Source of the DNA: Massilia sp.
GTDB taxonomy: Bacteria; Pseudomonadota; Gammaproteobacteria; Burkholderiales; Burkholderiaceae_D
Direction of reading: 5' to 3'
NCBI GenBank assembly: GCA_003520365.1
Contig: DOUW01000423.1
Location: 1-17,119 of the forward strand
Length of the DNA: 17,119 bases
Of the stretch, positions 7,858 to 14,055 are shown piece after piece. Below the pieces are notes generated by a model that worked only from the letters and a program-made list of their open reading frames with translations, had not been told where the DNA came from and made no database searches. The first letter of the stretch is position 1; each line of letters opens with the position of its first letter. Made by a program: the position numbers and the translations under genes.

Positions 7858-8108
7858 CAGCGGCGCTTCTTCTTCCTTGCTGGCCGCTGCGGCGCGCAAG
7901 GCAGTAGCTGCGCAATCTCCAACACGGTCATTCCGCCCTGGCCCCAGCCCTTGGCGCGCAGCAGCTGCTTCGCCTCAGCGCAGTCGGCCAACAGGTTGCA
8001 CAGATCTTCGAGTGCGGGCGGCTGGTTCACCGGGTAACTCATGGCCGGCCGGTCGGCCACCACTATGCGGATGACCCGGTCACGGTACTGCTCGGCAAGA
8101 GGCCTCAC
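7857..8108 (-). CDS. Small phage protein upstream of the HNH nuclease, function unknown
   Basis: An 83-residue protein with a GTG start at 8108 (VRPLAEQYRDRVIRIVVADR). The GTG overlaps the stop of the preceding 27-residue gene as GTGA, which supports this start. An internal ATG at 8042 has no ribosome site. The middle (ALEDLCNLLADCAEAKQLLR) is helical with two Cys, followed by KGWGQGGMTVLEIAQLLP and a strongly basic tail RPARKKKRR that could bind DNA or RNA. The stop overlaps the HNH start by one base. I do not recognise the family. The setting suggests a role near packaging or late expression. Confidence 0.65.
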   Translation of the reverse strand: MRPLAEQYRDRVIRIVVADRPAMSYPVNQPPALEDLCNLLADCAEAKQLLRAKGWGQGGMTVLEIAQLLPCAPQRPARKKKRR

Positions 8109-8188
8109 GATGCGCTCGCAATCACAGTTTGTTCGCGAACGATCTGCACCATAAAGCGCAACCAGGTAATCTCGGACTCAACGCTCAT
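8105..8188 (-). CDS. Very small ORF (27 residues) leading the late operon
   Basis: The frame reads MSVESEITWLRFMVQIVREQ and then TVIASAS. It has a clear ribosome site (GAGG, 6 bases before the ATG at 8188) and its stop overlaps the next gene's GTG start as GTGA. It is the first open frame after the terminator at 8211-8238. The peptide could form one amphipathic helix, and there is no membrane segment. It may be a true small protein or a leader that couples translation into the next gene. The coupling geometry is seen directly, while any function is unknown. Confidence 0.5.
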   Translation of the reverse strand: MSVESEITWLRFMVQIVREQTVIASAS

Positions 8189-8210
8189 GTGCACCTCGGG
8201 AATAAAAAAA

Positions 8211-8238
8211 GCCGCCCTGCGTATGCGCATCGGGCGGC
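8211..8238 (-). terminator. Strong intrinsic terminator at the head of the late operon
   Basis: Arms GCCGCCC (8211-8217) and GGGCGGC (8232-8238) pair, extended inside by TGCG with CGCA. On the minus strand the stem is followed by seven T (8204-8210), a textbook Rho-independent terminator. It stops leftward transcription only 16 bases before the first late ORF. It would therefore need to be overridden for late expression. Confidence 0.85.
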
Positions 8239-8370
8239 GAAACCAGATGGATCATCTGGAGGGGAGATTTTTGCCGGTGACAGCGTCCGGCGACGTGGCG
8301 CGCCTGGGGTGCGCTCGTCTGCTCTGGCCAACGCCAGATCACGGTCAATCTATATAGAGACGTAAACGAC
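8239..8370 (-). promoter_or_regulatory. Non-coding stretch between two terminators; possible late promoter region
   Basis: No gene with a ribosome site is seen here. On the minus strand it holds a TATATA (8351-8356) and a TTGACC (8343-8348), but no well-spaced -35/-10 pair, so a promoter is possible only if it is activated or atypical. It also holds a perfect inverted repeat at 8243-8259. The layout (Q-position gene, short gap, strong terminator, late genes) is that of the lambda pR'-tR' region, and this is the basis for the call. Confidence 0.3.
8243..8259. repeat. Perfect inverted repeat CCAGATG-GAT-CATCTGG
   Basis: Seven-base arms CCAGATG (8243-8249) and CATCTGG (8253-8259) flank GAT. It lies 5 bases upstream, in the leftward sense, of the late terminator hairpin. 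The short loop makes a protein-binding operator more likely than an RNA hairpin, though either is possible. Confidence 0.6.
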
Positions 8371-8395
8371 AAAGCCCGCCGAGGTGGCGGGCTTT
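8371..8395. terminator. Bidirectional-looking terminator after the early operon
   Basis: Ten-base arms AAAGCCCGCC (8371-8380) and GGCGGGCTTT (8386-8395) match perfectly around a GAGGT loop. On the plus strand the stem runs into GCTTTTCT. On the minus strand the T-run is the TTT of the arm followed by GTCGTTT. It lies 40 bases past the stop of the Q-position gene and would end the leftward early transcript. Confidence 0.8.
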
Positions 8396-8435
8396 GCTTT
8401 TCTCTGGACGTGCAAAAACACCCAGTGGCGCTACT

Positions 8436-8864
8436 CTACAAAAAATATAGCCGGGTTGCAATGTGTTTCTTCAACTTATCTTCCAGCTCAGCGCGCGCCT
8501 CTTGCAGCGTGGTCGTGTAGTTGGCATTCGGGAACCGCCATCCCTTCGAGATACGCTGGCTGGTGCAGATCGCCCAGCGGTGCAGCGACGAGAGACTATC
8601 GACCATCGCGTTGACAGCCTCGCCGATCTTGAGGTCGGCTGCGCGCTGGCTGTCGTGCACGTTGTAGTCGGCCGCGGCGTCGGTAGCCAGCTTCATACCG
8701 CCGGCTCCGAGGTCGCGGTCATCCGCGCGCATGTAGTCGACCCAGCACGCCATCAGCAGCGCATACGGGTCGGGCTTATTGAATGCAGGCTTTGCCACTT
8801 CCTCGCGGCGGACACGGCGCAAAGTAGGTGGTGCAAGGGTGCCGAACGTCGCTGTGAGGGCCAT
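8436..8864 (-). CDS. Phage protein in the position of a late antiterminator (Q-like candidate)
   Basis: A 142-residue protein with AGGAG 7 bases before the ATG. Residues 1-30 are basic (RRVRREEVAKPAFNKP). Residues 31-60 contain DPYALLMACWVDYMRADDRD. Residues 80-110 hold GEAVNAMVDSLSSLHRWAIC and then SQRISKGWRF. The last 25 residues form a charged helix (ARAELEDKLKKHIATRLY). The arrangement of a helical core, a basic/aromatic element and a final helix is like phage antitermination Q proteins, but I see no decisive motif. It is the last gene of the early operon, right before two terminators and the late genes, exactly where Q lies in lambdoid phages. The function is therefore an inference from context. 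Confidence 0.55.
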   Translation of the reverse strand: MALTATFGTLAPPTLRRVRREEVAKPAFNKPDPYALLMACWVDYMRADDRDLGAGGMKLATDAAADYNVHDSQRAADLKIGEAVNAMVDSLSSLHRWAICTSQRISKGWRFPNANYTTTLQEARAELEDKLKKHIATRLYFL

Positions 8865-8924
8865 GGCTTTCTCCTGTTGAGTAAGCCGTTATGTTAGCTA
8901 ATGCCGTCCAGAAATTTCCGCGCG

Positions 8925-9191
8925 TCATTCAACTATTTCTGTAGTGTCGGTGTTATTGTCGCGCGCGCGACGCTGCACCTCGACGAACTGGCGCTTCCGC
9001 CGCAGGTTCGGGCGGTCGAGCCGGAACGATACGCAGCCGCCATCGCTCCAATCGACATGCAGGTGCAGCGGCCCGCTCGCATCGCGCACCAGACAGCGGC
9101 CCATCCCCTGCTTCGCGCATTCAGGGGCGGCCTGGTCAACATCGAATTCGTCGCACAGACCACAGATGTGGTCAGGGTTCTGGCTGCGCAT
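8925..9191 (-). CDS. Small Cys-containing phage protein, function unknown
   Basis: An 88-residue protein starting at the ATG at 9191 (MRSQNPDHICGLCDEFDVDQ), preceded by GGGG 4 bases upstream. The open frame extends further upstream, but that part is only the shadow of the neighbouring gene. Cysteines at 10, 13, 25, 33 and 53, with CxxC first, suggest a small zinc- or iron-binding module. The second half is basic (RLDRPNLRRKRQFVEVQRRA) and ends acidic. The start overlaps the end of the preceding gene by 20 bases. I do not recognise a named family. Metal binding is a guess from the cysteine spacing. Confidence 0.65.
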   Translation of the reverse strand: MRSQNPDHICGLCDEFDVDQAAPECAKQGMGRCLVRDASGPLHLHVDWSDGGCVSFRLDRPNLRRKRQFVEVQRRARDNNTDTTEIVE

Positions 9192-9537
9192 TAATCCCCC
9201 AGTCTTGGCCAATCCGGCGCCCCCACACCCAGGCCGGGCCGTCTTCGGTGTCGTGGATCGATAGGACGAACCAGCCGGTGCCCGGCGGCGGCCTGACCTC
9301 CCATGCGGAGATGTCGGTGTTCTCGCCTTCGAAGTAGGCGCGCCACACCGGGTGGTCGTCCGGCTCGTCGTCCAGCATCGTGTACTTGATTTCCAGCAGC
9401 TGGGCGGAGATCCAGTTGTACCAGCGCTGGTGGTCCTCGCCGAAGTCGGGAATCCCTGGATGGGTCCACCAGCCCTGGGCATCGCGCTGCAACGGTGCCT
9501 CCTGGATCAGGTTGGTGTCGTTCGTCGTGGTGCTCAT
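9172..9537 (-). CDS. Phage protein, function unknown (Trp-rich, acidic)
   Basis: A 121-residue protein with AAAGGAAA just before the ATG at 9537. It is acidic and strikingly rich in Trp and Pro (WWTHPGIPDFGEDHQRWYNW, VWRAYFEGENTDISAWEVR, WVWGRRIGQDWG). There is no signal peptide or membrane segment. It lies between the integrase and the cysteine protein, 107 bases after the integrase stop, and it overlaps the next gene by 20 bases. The family is not recognised. Position in the early operon is the only hint. Confidence 0.65.
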   Translation of the reverse strand: MSTTTNDTNLIQEAPLQRDAQGWWTHPGIPDFGEDHQRWYNWISAQLLEIKYTMLDDEPDDHPVWRAYFEGENTDISAWEVRPPPGTGWFVLSIHDTEDGPAWVWGRRIGQDWGINAQPEP

Positions 9538-9644
9538 CGTGTTTCCTTTCTGTCTGCCGCGCTGGTCGGCGCGCGGCTTGCCGTCTCATCGAGGTGCCGG
9601 TCAAGCTGTTACCGATGACTGTTGATAATCTGCATCGCTTGGAT

Positions 9645-10700
9645 TTACAGGCTTTCTGCCAATGCGCGTGCCACTTTCGCGCCACCGAATCCCGCTTTTT
9701 CACCAATCACATCGGCTGCTTTGGCTGCCGTGCCGAGGTTGTTCTCCAGGTAGCCCATCGTGGTCGCATGGCTCTTGTGGCGCATGACGCGCTGGATCGT
9801 CTGGATCGGCACCCCGGCTTCGGACAGCAGCGTCGCGAACGTGCCGCGCAGGCGGTGGGGCGTGATGCCCTTCACCGAGCACGCCCGGTTTGCCTGGCGC
9901 ATGGCCTGGCGCGCGAATCCGGGCGCGAAGCCCTGCCCGTTCGGCTTGGTCACGATGAGGCCTTCCACCTGGCGCAGCGGCTCGAGGTGCTCGCGCAGCC
10001 ACGCCGGCATCGGGACCGGGTCGGCCTCCCTGCCCTTCGTGATCCCGGGCGTGTACGTCGAGCGCTCCCAGTCCATCCATTCCCAGCGCGCCGACGCGGC
10101 CTCGCTCTCGCGCAGGCCCAGGCCGAACATCAGGCGCACTGCCGTGCCGACGCTGGGCGAACGCCGCGTGGCCTCGTCGACGGCATCGAACCAGGTCTTG
10201 GCCACGTCGACCGGCAGGAAGGCGCGCGGCCGCTTCTGCACCTTCAGCATCTTCACGCGCCAGGGCGCCGCCGGCAGGATGTCGCGCTTGACCGCCCACA
10301 TCGTCAACAGCTTCAGGATCCGGAGCCAGTGGTTCGCGCTCGATGGCGCGTGGGTCTTCAGGTGTTCCACGCGCGCCAGCTCGACGTCCTTGGTCGTGAT
10401 GTCGCCGATCGGCTTCTCGGCCAGCTCGTACATGTGCAGGCGCCGAAACGTGTCCACGCTGCGGATGTGCGCTGCGCTGGCCACCGGGCTGTGCACGACA
10501 AGCCAGGCGTCCGCCAGCTCGGCCAGGGTCGGCACCGGCTCGCCGCCGTTCGCGCGCACGATCGCCGCGGCGTACTCGCGCTGGGCGAGCTCCTCGGCCT
10601 TGCCCTTGCTCGTGAGGCGGGTGCTGCGCTGCACGCGCGCGCCGCCGACCTGGAAACGGAAATGCCAGATGCGGCCCTTCTTGAAAAGGTTCGCGCTCAT
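9645..10700 (-). CDS. Tyrosine recombinase / phage integrase
   Basis: A 351-residue site-specific recombinase that would join phage and host att sites. The N-terminal arm-binding part (KKGRIWHFRFQVGGARVQRS) and the SAM-like core-binding part (about 57-150) precede the catalytic domain. Its residues are all present: Arg197 in GLGLRESEA, Lys222 in PGITKGRE, His282 and Arg285 in TPHRLRGT, His308 in VMRHKSH and Tyr317 in TTMGYLEN. The ATG at 10700 overlaps the DnaB stop as ATGA. The open frame upstream of this start is the shadow of dnaB. An integrase at the end of the replication operon, with genes continuing on both sides, is unusual, because int normally sits at a prophage end next to att. Confidence 0.95.
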   Translation of the reverse strand: MSANLFKKGRIWHFRFQVGGARVQRSTRLTSKGKAEELAQREYAAAIVRANGGEPVPTLAELADAWLVVHSPVASAAHIRSVDTFRRLHMYELAEKPIGDITTKDVELARVEHLKTHAPSSANHWLRILKLLTMWAVKRDILPAAPWRVKMLKVQKRPRAFLPVDVAKTWFDAVDEATRRSPSVGTAVRLMFGLGLRESEAASARWEWMDWERSTYTPGITKGREADPVPMPAWLREHLEPLRQVEGLIVTKPNGQGFAPGFARQAMRQANRACSVKGITPHRLRGTFATLLSEAGVPIQTIQRVMRHKSHATTMGYLENNLGTAAKAADVIGEKAGFGGAKVARALAESL

Positions 10701-12052
10701 AGGTGGGCCGCCAGTCCGCGGTTGCTGCGGCGGTCCGGCGCCTTCGCCGGTTGCCACCCGCGCGCCAGGGTTTCGAAGCGCACCTGCTCGCCGATGTACG
10801 CGAGACCGACCCGGCCCGGCTTGCCCTGGCGGCATAGGGCGACGTCAACTTCGCACACGCCGATTTCGGGGCTGTCCGGGTTGTAGACCTCGTCGCGGTA
10901 GAGGAAGACCACGGCGTCCGCGTCCTGCTCGATCGAGCCCGAGTCGCGCAAGTCAGACGGGATCGGGCGCTTGTTCGGCCGTTCCTCAAGCTTGCGGTTC
11001 AGCTGCGACAGCAGGATGAGGCCCATGTCCAGTTCCTTGGCCAGCGTCTTCAACCCGCGCGTGATCCCCTCGATCTGGGCATTGCGGTTGTCGCCATCGC
11101 CTTCCATCAGCTGCAAGTAGTCGACCACCAGCAGGTCGAGGCCGTGCTTGCGCTTCACGCTCTTCGCCTTCATGCGGACGTCGATCAGGCGCAGGCCTGG
11201 CTGGTCGTCCTGATGCAGCTTCATCCCGCCGATCTTCACCATGGCATGGGTCAGGCCGGCCCAGTCGGTGTCGTTCATCATCTCGGGCTTGAGCAGGTGC
11301 TCGAGCGGGATCTTTCCCAAGGTCGCCAGGTTGCGGTCGTGCAGCTGGGACTTCGGCATTTCCATCGACAGGACCAGCACCGAGTGATCGACGGCGGCGT
11401 TGCAGGCGACGTTGAGCGCGAACGCGGTCTTGCCCATCTTGGGGCGCGCGGCCAACACGATCAGTTCGCCGCGGCGGATTCCGCCATTGAGCTTGTCGTC
11501 GACGGCCGGGAAGCCGGTCGAGATCGCCTTGACGGTGCCGTCCATGCGGCGCTGGATTTCCTCGATGTGTGCCGTCAGTTCGTCGGCGGCCAGGGCCGGC
11601 TCGGCGCGCGTGCGCGCCAAGGCCAGCTTCTCCAGCTCGGACGAGGCCTTGTCGACGATGGAGGTGGAATCCTCTGGCGAATTGGTCGCCGCGTCCGCCA
11701 CGGTCCGGCCGAACTGGATCAGCCCCCGCTTGATCGCCTTGTCGCGGACGATCGCCGCGTGCCGGCCGACGCGCGCCGCCGAAACCACGCTCTGCTCCAT
11801 CGAGTTCAGGTAAGGCAGGCAGTTGTTCACCTTGCCTGCCAGCGCGTCGCCCAGCGAGATCACGTCGCAGCTGCGGCCGGCGGCCAGGTGGCGCATGAGC
11901 TCGCGAAAAATCGTGGCATGGTCGCCCAGGTAGAAGTGTTCGGCGCGCAGGTCGCCAATGCGGTCGACCGCGTCGTTGTCGCGCAGCAGCGCGCCGATGA
12001 CGCCCTGCTCCGCCTCAATGCTGTGTGGTGGCGGTTTGATGTCGTTGGTCAT
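10697..12052 (-). CDS. dnaB: Replicative DNA helicase, DnaB family
   Basis: A 451-residue hexameric helicase that would drive phage replication forks. The N-terminal domain starts PHSIEAEQGVIGALL (residues 9-23), the classic DnaB opening. The RecA-like domain begins at AISTGFPAVDDKLNGGIRRGEL. It shows Walker A ARPKMGKTA (202-210), SMEMP (229-233), Walker B LLVVDYLQL (307-315), SQLNRKLEERPNKRP (349-363) and LRDSGSIEQDADAVVFLYRD. I chose the ATG at 12052 (MTNDIKPPPH), since AGAGG sits 5 bases upstream and it overlaps the preceding stop as ATGA. A phage carrying its own helicase needs only an initiator to load it, and the gene just upstream is that kind of protein. Confidence 0.95.
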   Translation of the reverse strand: MTNDIKPPPHSIEAEQGVIGALLRDNDAVDRIGDLRAEHFYLGDHATIFRELMRHLAAGRSCDVISLGDALAGKVNNCLPYLNSMEQSVVSAARVGRHAAIVRDKAIKRGLIQFGRTVADAATNSPEDSTSIVDKASSELEKLALARTRAEPALAADELTAHIEEIQRRMDGTVKAISTGFPAVDDKLNGGIRRGELIVLAARPKMGKTAFALNVACNAAVDHSVLVLSMEMPKSQLHDRNLATLGKIPLEHLLKPEMMNDTDWAGLTHAMVKIGGMKLHQDDQPGLRLIDVRMKAKSVKRKHGLDLLVVDYLQLMEGDGDNRNAQIEGITRGLKTLAKELDMGLILLSQLNRKLEERPNKRPIPSDLRDSGSIEQDADAVVFLYRDEVYNPDSPEIGVCEVDVALCRQGKPGRVGLAYIGEQVRFETLARGWQPAKAPDRRSNRGLAAHL

Positions 12053-13062
12053 GCAGCCTCTTTCGATTCGAAGATCTTTTGGGCCTGTTTGCCCAGGGTG
12101 GTCAGGAAGTACGCACCGTTGGCGTCGATCGCCCACAGCTTCAGGTAGTTGCCCTCGACGTACTTGCGGAAGGCCTGGCGCCAGTCCTTGTAGCGCTTGG
12201 CATCGCCGGTCCCGCCCGGCAGGAACCGGCGCCGGAATTCAACCCAGGCCAGGGCAATGAAGTCCTGCGGCAAGCCGGCCTCGGTGGCGTAGCGCCACAG
12301 CGGCGTGTAATCGCGCAGCGGGCGCTCGCCCCTCTCGACGCAGGCTTCCAGAAAGGTCTGCAGCGCGATCGCCCCTGTCTTTCGGCCTGCCGGCAGAGAG
12401 CCCCCGCCAGGGGGTTTGGGGGAATTATCTATATGTCCCTGTCCCTCTCCCTGTCCCTTGGAAGGCGTTTCGCCAGCGACAACAGCAGCCTGTCCCGCTT
12501 CATCTTGCGGCAATCCCGAGGGGACAAAAGGAGTTTGTCCCGGCGACTGATCGGGCTTGTCGCTAGGGACAAATAGCGGTTGTCCCACGGGACAGCCGGC
12601 CTCCATCCACGCATCGAACTCAGGGAAAGGCAGCTTTGTCCCATGGCGCTCGTTGTGCTTCTTGATGCGCGCGCATTCGGTCTTGAGGCGCTGTCGCAAC
12701 TTCGCCAGCCAGGCCTCGTTCGCCTTCTCGCTGACGACCGCGTGGTAGAGGCGGCCGTCGGAACATTTGACCCAGCCGCGCAGCGCGCCGGCACGGACCT
12801 TCTGCCACTCTTTCACCACGCGGCCGTAACCCGCGTACTGGGCGAGGATCTTGTCGTCGTCCGGCAAGCTGGCGGCCGGCACCTGGTGCCACGAGGCGCA
12901 CCAGAGCAACACCGCGCAGCGGAACTCGTCCGCCTCCGCGGCTACAGCCAGGTCGCTGTCGCGCAGGCGCACGACGTCGAGGGGCATGAAGGCGAAGTCG
13001 CGCAGGTCGCAGCCGATCGGCGTGAATGGCGCCGGGAGCGCGCTCATGTCGGCGGGCTTCAT
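12049..13062 (-). CDS. DUF1376 (YdaU-type) replication protein, putative origin-binding initiator
   Basis: A 337-residue protein. Residues about 24-125 match the DUF1376/YdaU type (FAFMPLDVVRLRDSDLAVAA, FRCAVLLWCASWHQVPAASL, LRGWVKCSDGRLYHAVVSEK). A basic stretch (LKTECARIKKHNERHG) follows. A disordered Pro/Gly/Gln linker spans about 155-225 and contains a threefold 15-residue repeat (160-174, 175-189, 190-204: GQPLFVPS, GQTPFVPS and GQAAVVAG starts). The C-terminal domain (about 230-337) is helical, with PLWRYATEAGLPQDFIALAW and KDWRQAFRKYVEGNYLKLW, as in DnaT-like primosome proteins. It sits directly before dnaB with an ATGA overlap. The DNA of the linker repeats looks like origin iterons, so the protein may bind there and load the helicase. 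The family assignment is good, while the initiator role is inferred. Confidence 0.85.
   Translation of the reverse strand: MKPADMSALPAPFTPIGCDLRDFAFMPLDVVRLRDSDLAVAAEADEFRCAVLLWCASWHQVPAASLPDDDKILAQYAGYGRVVKEWQKVRAGALRGWVKCSDGRLYHAVVSEKANEAWLAKLRQRLKTECARIKKHNERHGTKLPFPEFDAWMEAGCPVGQPLFVPSDKPDQSPGQTPFVPSGLPQDEAGQAAVVAGETPSKGQGEGQGHIDNSPKPPGGGSLPAGRKTGAIALQTFLEACVERGERPLRDYTPLWRYATEAGLPQDFIALAWVEFRRRFLPGGTGDAKRYKDWRQAFRKYVEGNYLKLWAIDANGAYFLTTLGKQAQKIFESKEAA
12434..12642. repeat. Cluster of TTGTCCC/GGGACAA repeats inside the initiator gene; candidate replication origin iterons
   Basis: Ten copies of TGTCCC or its complement fall within 209 bases. Three form palindromes with a constant 7-base spacer at an exact 45-base period: GCGACAA-N7-CTGTCCC (12476-12496), GGGACAA-N7-TTGTCCC (12521-12541) and GGGACAA-N7-TTGTCCC (12566-12586). 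Single copies lie at 12434, 12440, 12452, 12589 and 12637. A short AT-rich stretch (12423-12434) borders one side. The matching codons use GGA for Gly and CAA for Gln, against the GGC/CAG habit of the gene, hinting at selection on the DNA. The layout resembles lambda iterons within gene O. Confidence 0.65.
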
Positions 13063-13457
13063 GCCGCCGCCTGGCGCGCCGGCCCGAACAGCGCCGCCAC
13101 TAGCGGGTCACGACGGTTGATGGCCGGGTATGTGCGCACCGTCGACTGGCACGGCACGACGCCGTGCTCCGCCAAGGTTGGCCGCGTCTGTGCATGCACG
13201 GCGCAAGGCAAGGCCTCAGCACCGGCAGCGGCGCCGAGATGCCACATGTAGGCATAGCCGGCCCAGGCATTGATGGGCGTCCTGACGCGATGGGCACGCT
13301 CGTCGATCTCCAGCTGCTCCAGCCGCGCACGCACGGCGACGACGGAATAGCCCAGCTCGCGGGCGATCTCGCCGATGGTGCGAGGCCCTCCTGCCAATAC
13401 ATGCTCGATGGCCATGGGCAGCTGTGCGATCGGCACTCTTTTGTCCTGGGACCTCAT
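13059..13457 (-). CDS. Helix-turn-helix (winged-helix type) phage protein
   Basis: A 132-residue protein with a winged-helix-like N-terminal half: PRTIGEIARELGYSVVAVRA (residues 26-45) is a clear helix-turn-helix, followed by RLEQLEIDERAHRVR as recognition wing. The C-terminal half (GYAYMWHLGAAAGAEALPCA and on) is less ordered and ends RRDPLVAALFGPARQ. Both ends overlap neighbours as ATGA, so it lies inside the coupled block between the YdaT-like protein and the DUF1376 initiator. It may regulate the early operon or help replication. The DNA-binding call is good, the role unknown. Confidence 0.75.
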   Translation of the reverse strand: MRSQDKRVPIAQLPMAIEHVLAGGPRTIGEIARELGYSVVAVRARLEQLEIDERAHRVRTPINAWAGYAYMWHLGAAAGAEALPCAVHAQTRPTLAEHGVVPCQSTVRTYPAINRRDPLVAALFGPARQAAA

Positions 13458-14035
13458 TGCTCGCCCGCCTCATTTCGGCGCGCGATCTCGCACTGGATGT
13501 CACGCTTCGCGCCGGCGGCCGAGTCTTCGGCTTCCTGCAGCTCGCGGCAGGCCGCCTTCAGCTGCTCGACGGTCGACTCCGGTCCGATGTTCAACAACGA
13601 AGTCGTCGCCTCGGCCGCTTCCTTTACCATGCTGCGCAGGTGCGGCGTCACGTCCAGGACTGGGCGCGGCTCGGTTTCGATGAGGCGCAGCTCGACGCCC
13701 TTGCGCGCCAGGCGCATGTTCTCGAACTTCAGGTAGATGTCGGTCGGCATGGCCTCTTCGATGGAAGCCTCGAAGTTCGCCGGCAGCAAGTTCCTGTCCT
13801 TGGTGACGTCGTCCAGCCAACGGAAGATACGCTCAGCATTCACCTTCTGGCGCTCGTAGGTGTCGGTGGTGGGCGGCTCGAAGCGGATGCCGGTGGTGGC
13901 TGGGCCATCGATTCGTTCGTGCGCCTCGACGATCATCTGACAGACGGTTTCCCGGCTCCATCCCGCGCGCTTGCGCCACTCCTCTACGCACTCGCGGTAC
14001 ATCGCGATTCGGGTCTTGTGTGGATTGTTCCGCAT
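13454..14035 (-). CDS. YdaT-like phage regulator (CII-position protein)
   Basis: A 193-residue protein starting at the ATG at 14035 (MRNNPHKTRIAMYRECVEEW), with AAGGAA 5 bases upstream. A GTG six codons earlier is a poorer choice. Residues about 15-95 look like the YdaT family (WRKRAGWSRETVCQMIVEAH, TTGIRFEP, ERQKVNAERIFRWLDDVTKD, NLLPANFEASIEEAMP). The remainder to 193 is a long charged helix (TVEQLKAACRELQEAEDSAA), longer than in E. coli YdaT. It follows YdaS directly. YdaT was first annotated as a toxin. As I understand the literature, in Rac-type prophages it behaves as a DNA-binding regulator in the CII position. The family call is by pattern memory. Confidence 0.7.
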   Translation of the reverse strand: MRNNPHKTRIAMYRECVEEWRKRAGWSRETVCQMIVEAHERIDGPATTGIRFEPPTTDTYERQKVNAERIFRWLDDVTKDRNLLPANFEASIEEAMPTDIYLKFENMRLARKGVELRLIETEPRPVLDVTPHLRSMVKEAAEATTSLLNIGPESTVEQLKAACRELQEAEDSAAGAKRDIQCEIARRNEAGEQ

Positions 14036-14055
14036 GCTATTTCCTTGATGCACTG

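Noticed and set aside
8178..8372. Minus-strand open frame of 64 codons between the two terminators
   Set aside because: It would span a strong terminator hairpin and overlap the small coupled ORF in another frame. It has no ribosome site.
9538..9644. attP site beside the integrase gene
   Set aside because: Only a GC-rich hairpin is visible. There is no direct repeat, no tRNA end and no host junction, so an attachment site cannot be supported from this window.
9495..10886. Plus-strand open frames of 463 and 419 codons opposite the integrase
   Set aside because: The integrase has all catalytic residues on the minus strand. These frames are Arg/His/Pro-rich shadows that overlap each other.
11144..12148. 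Plus-strand open frame of 334 codons opposite dnaB
   Set aside because: It is a shadow of the helicase gene, with no start signal and Gln/Val/Arg-rich composition.
12434..12642. CRISPR array or simple coding repeat as explanation for the TGTCCC cluster
   Set aside because: Units are too short and lie inside a coding frame, so it is not CRISPR. A purely protein-level repeat does not explain the kept palindromes, the constant spacer and the atypical codons, although it remains the main alternative.
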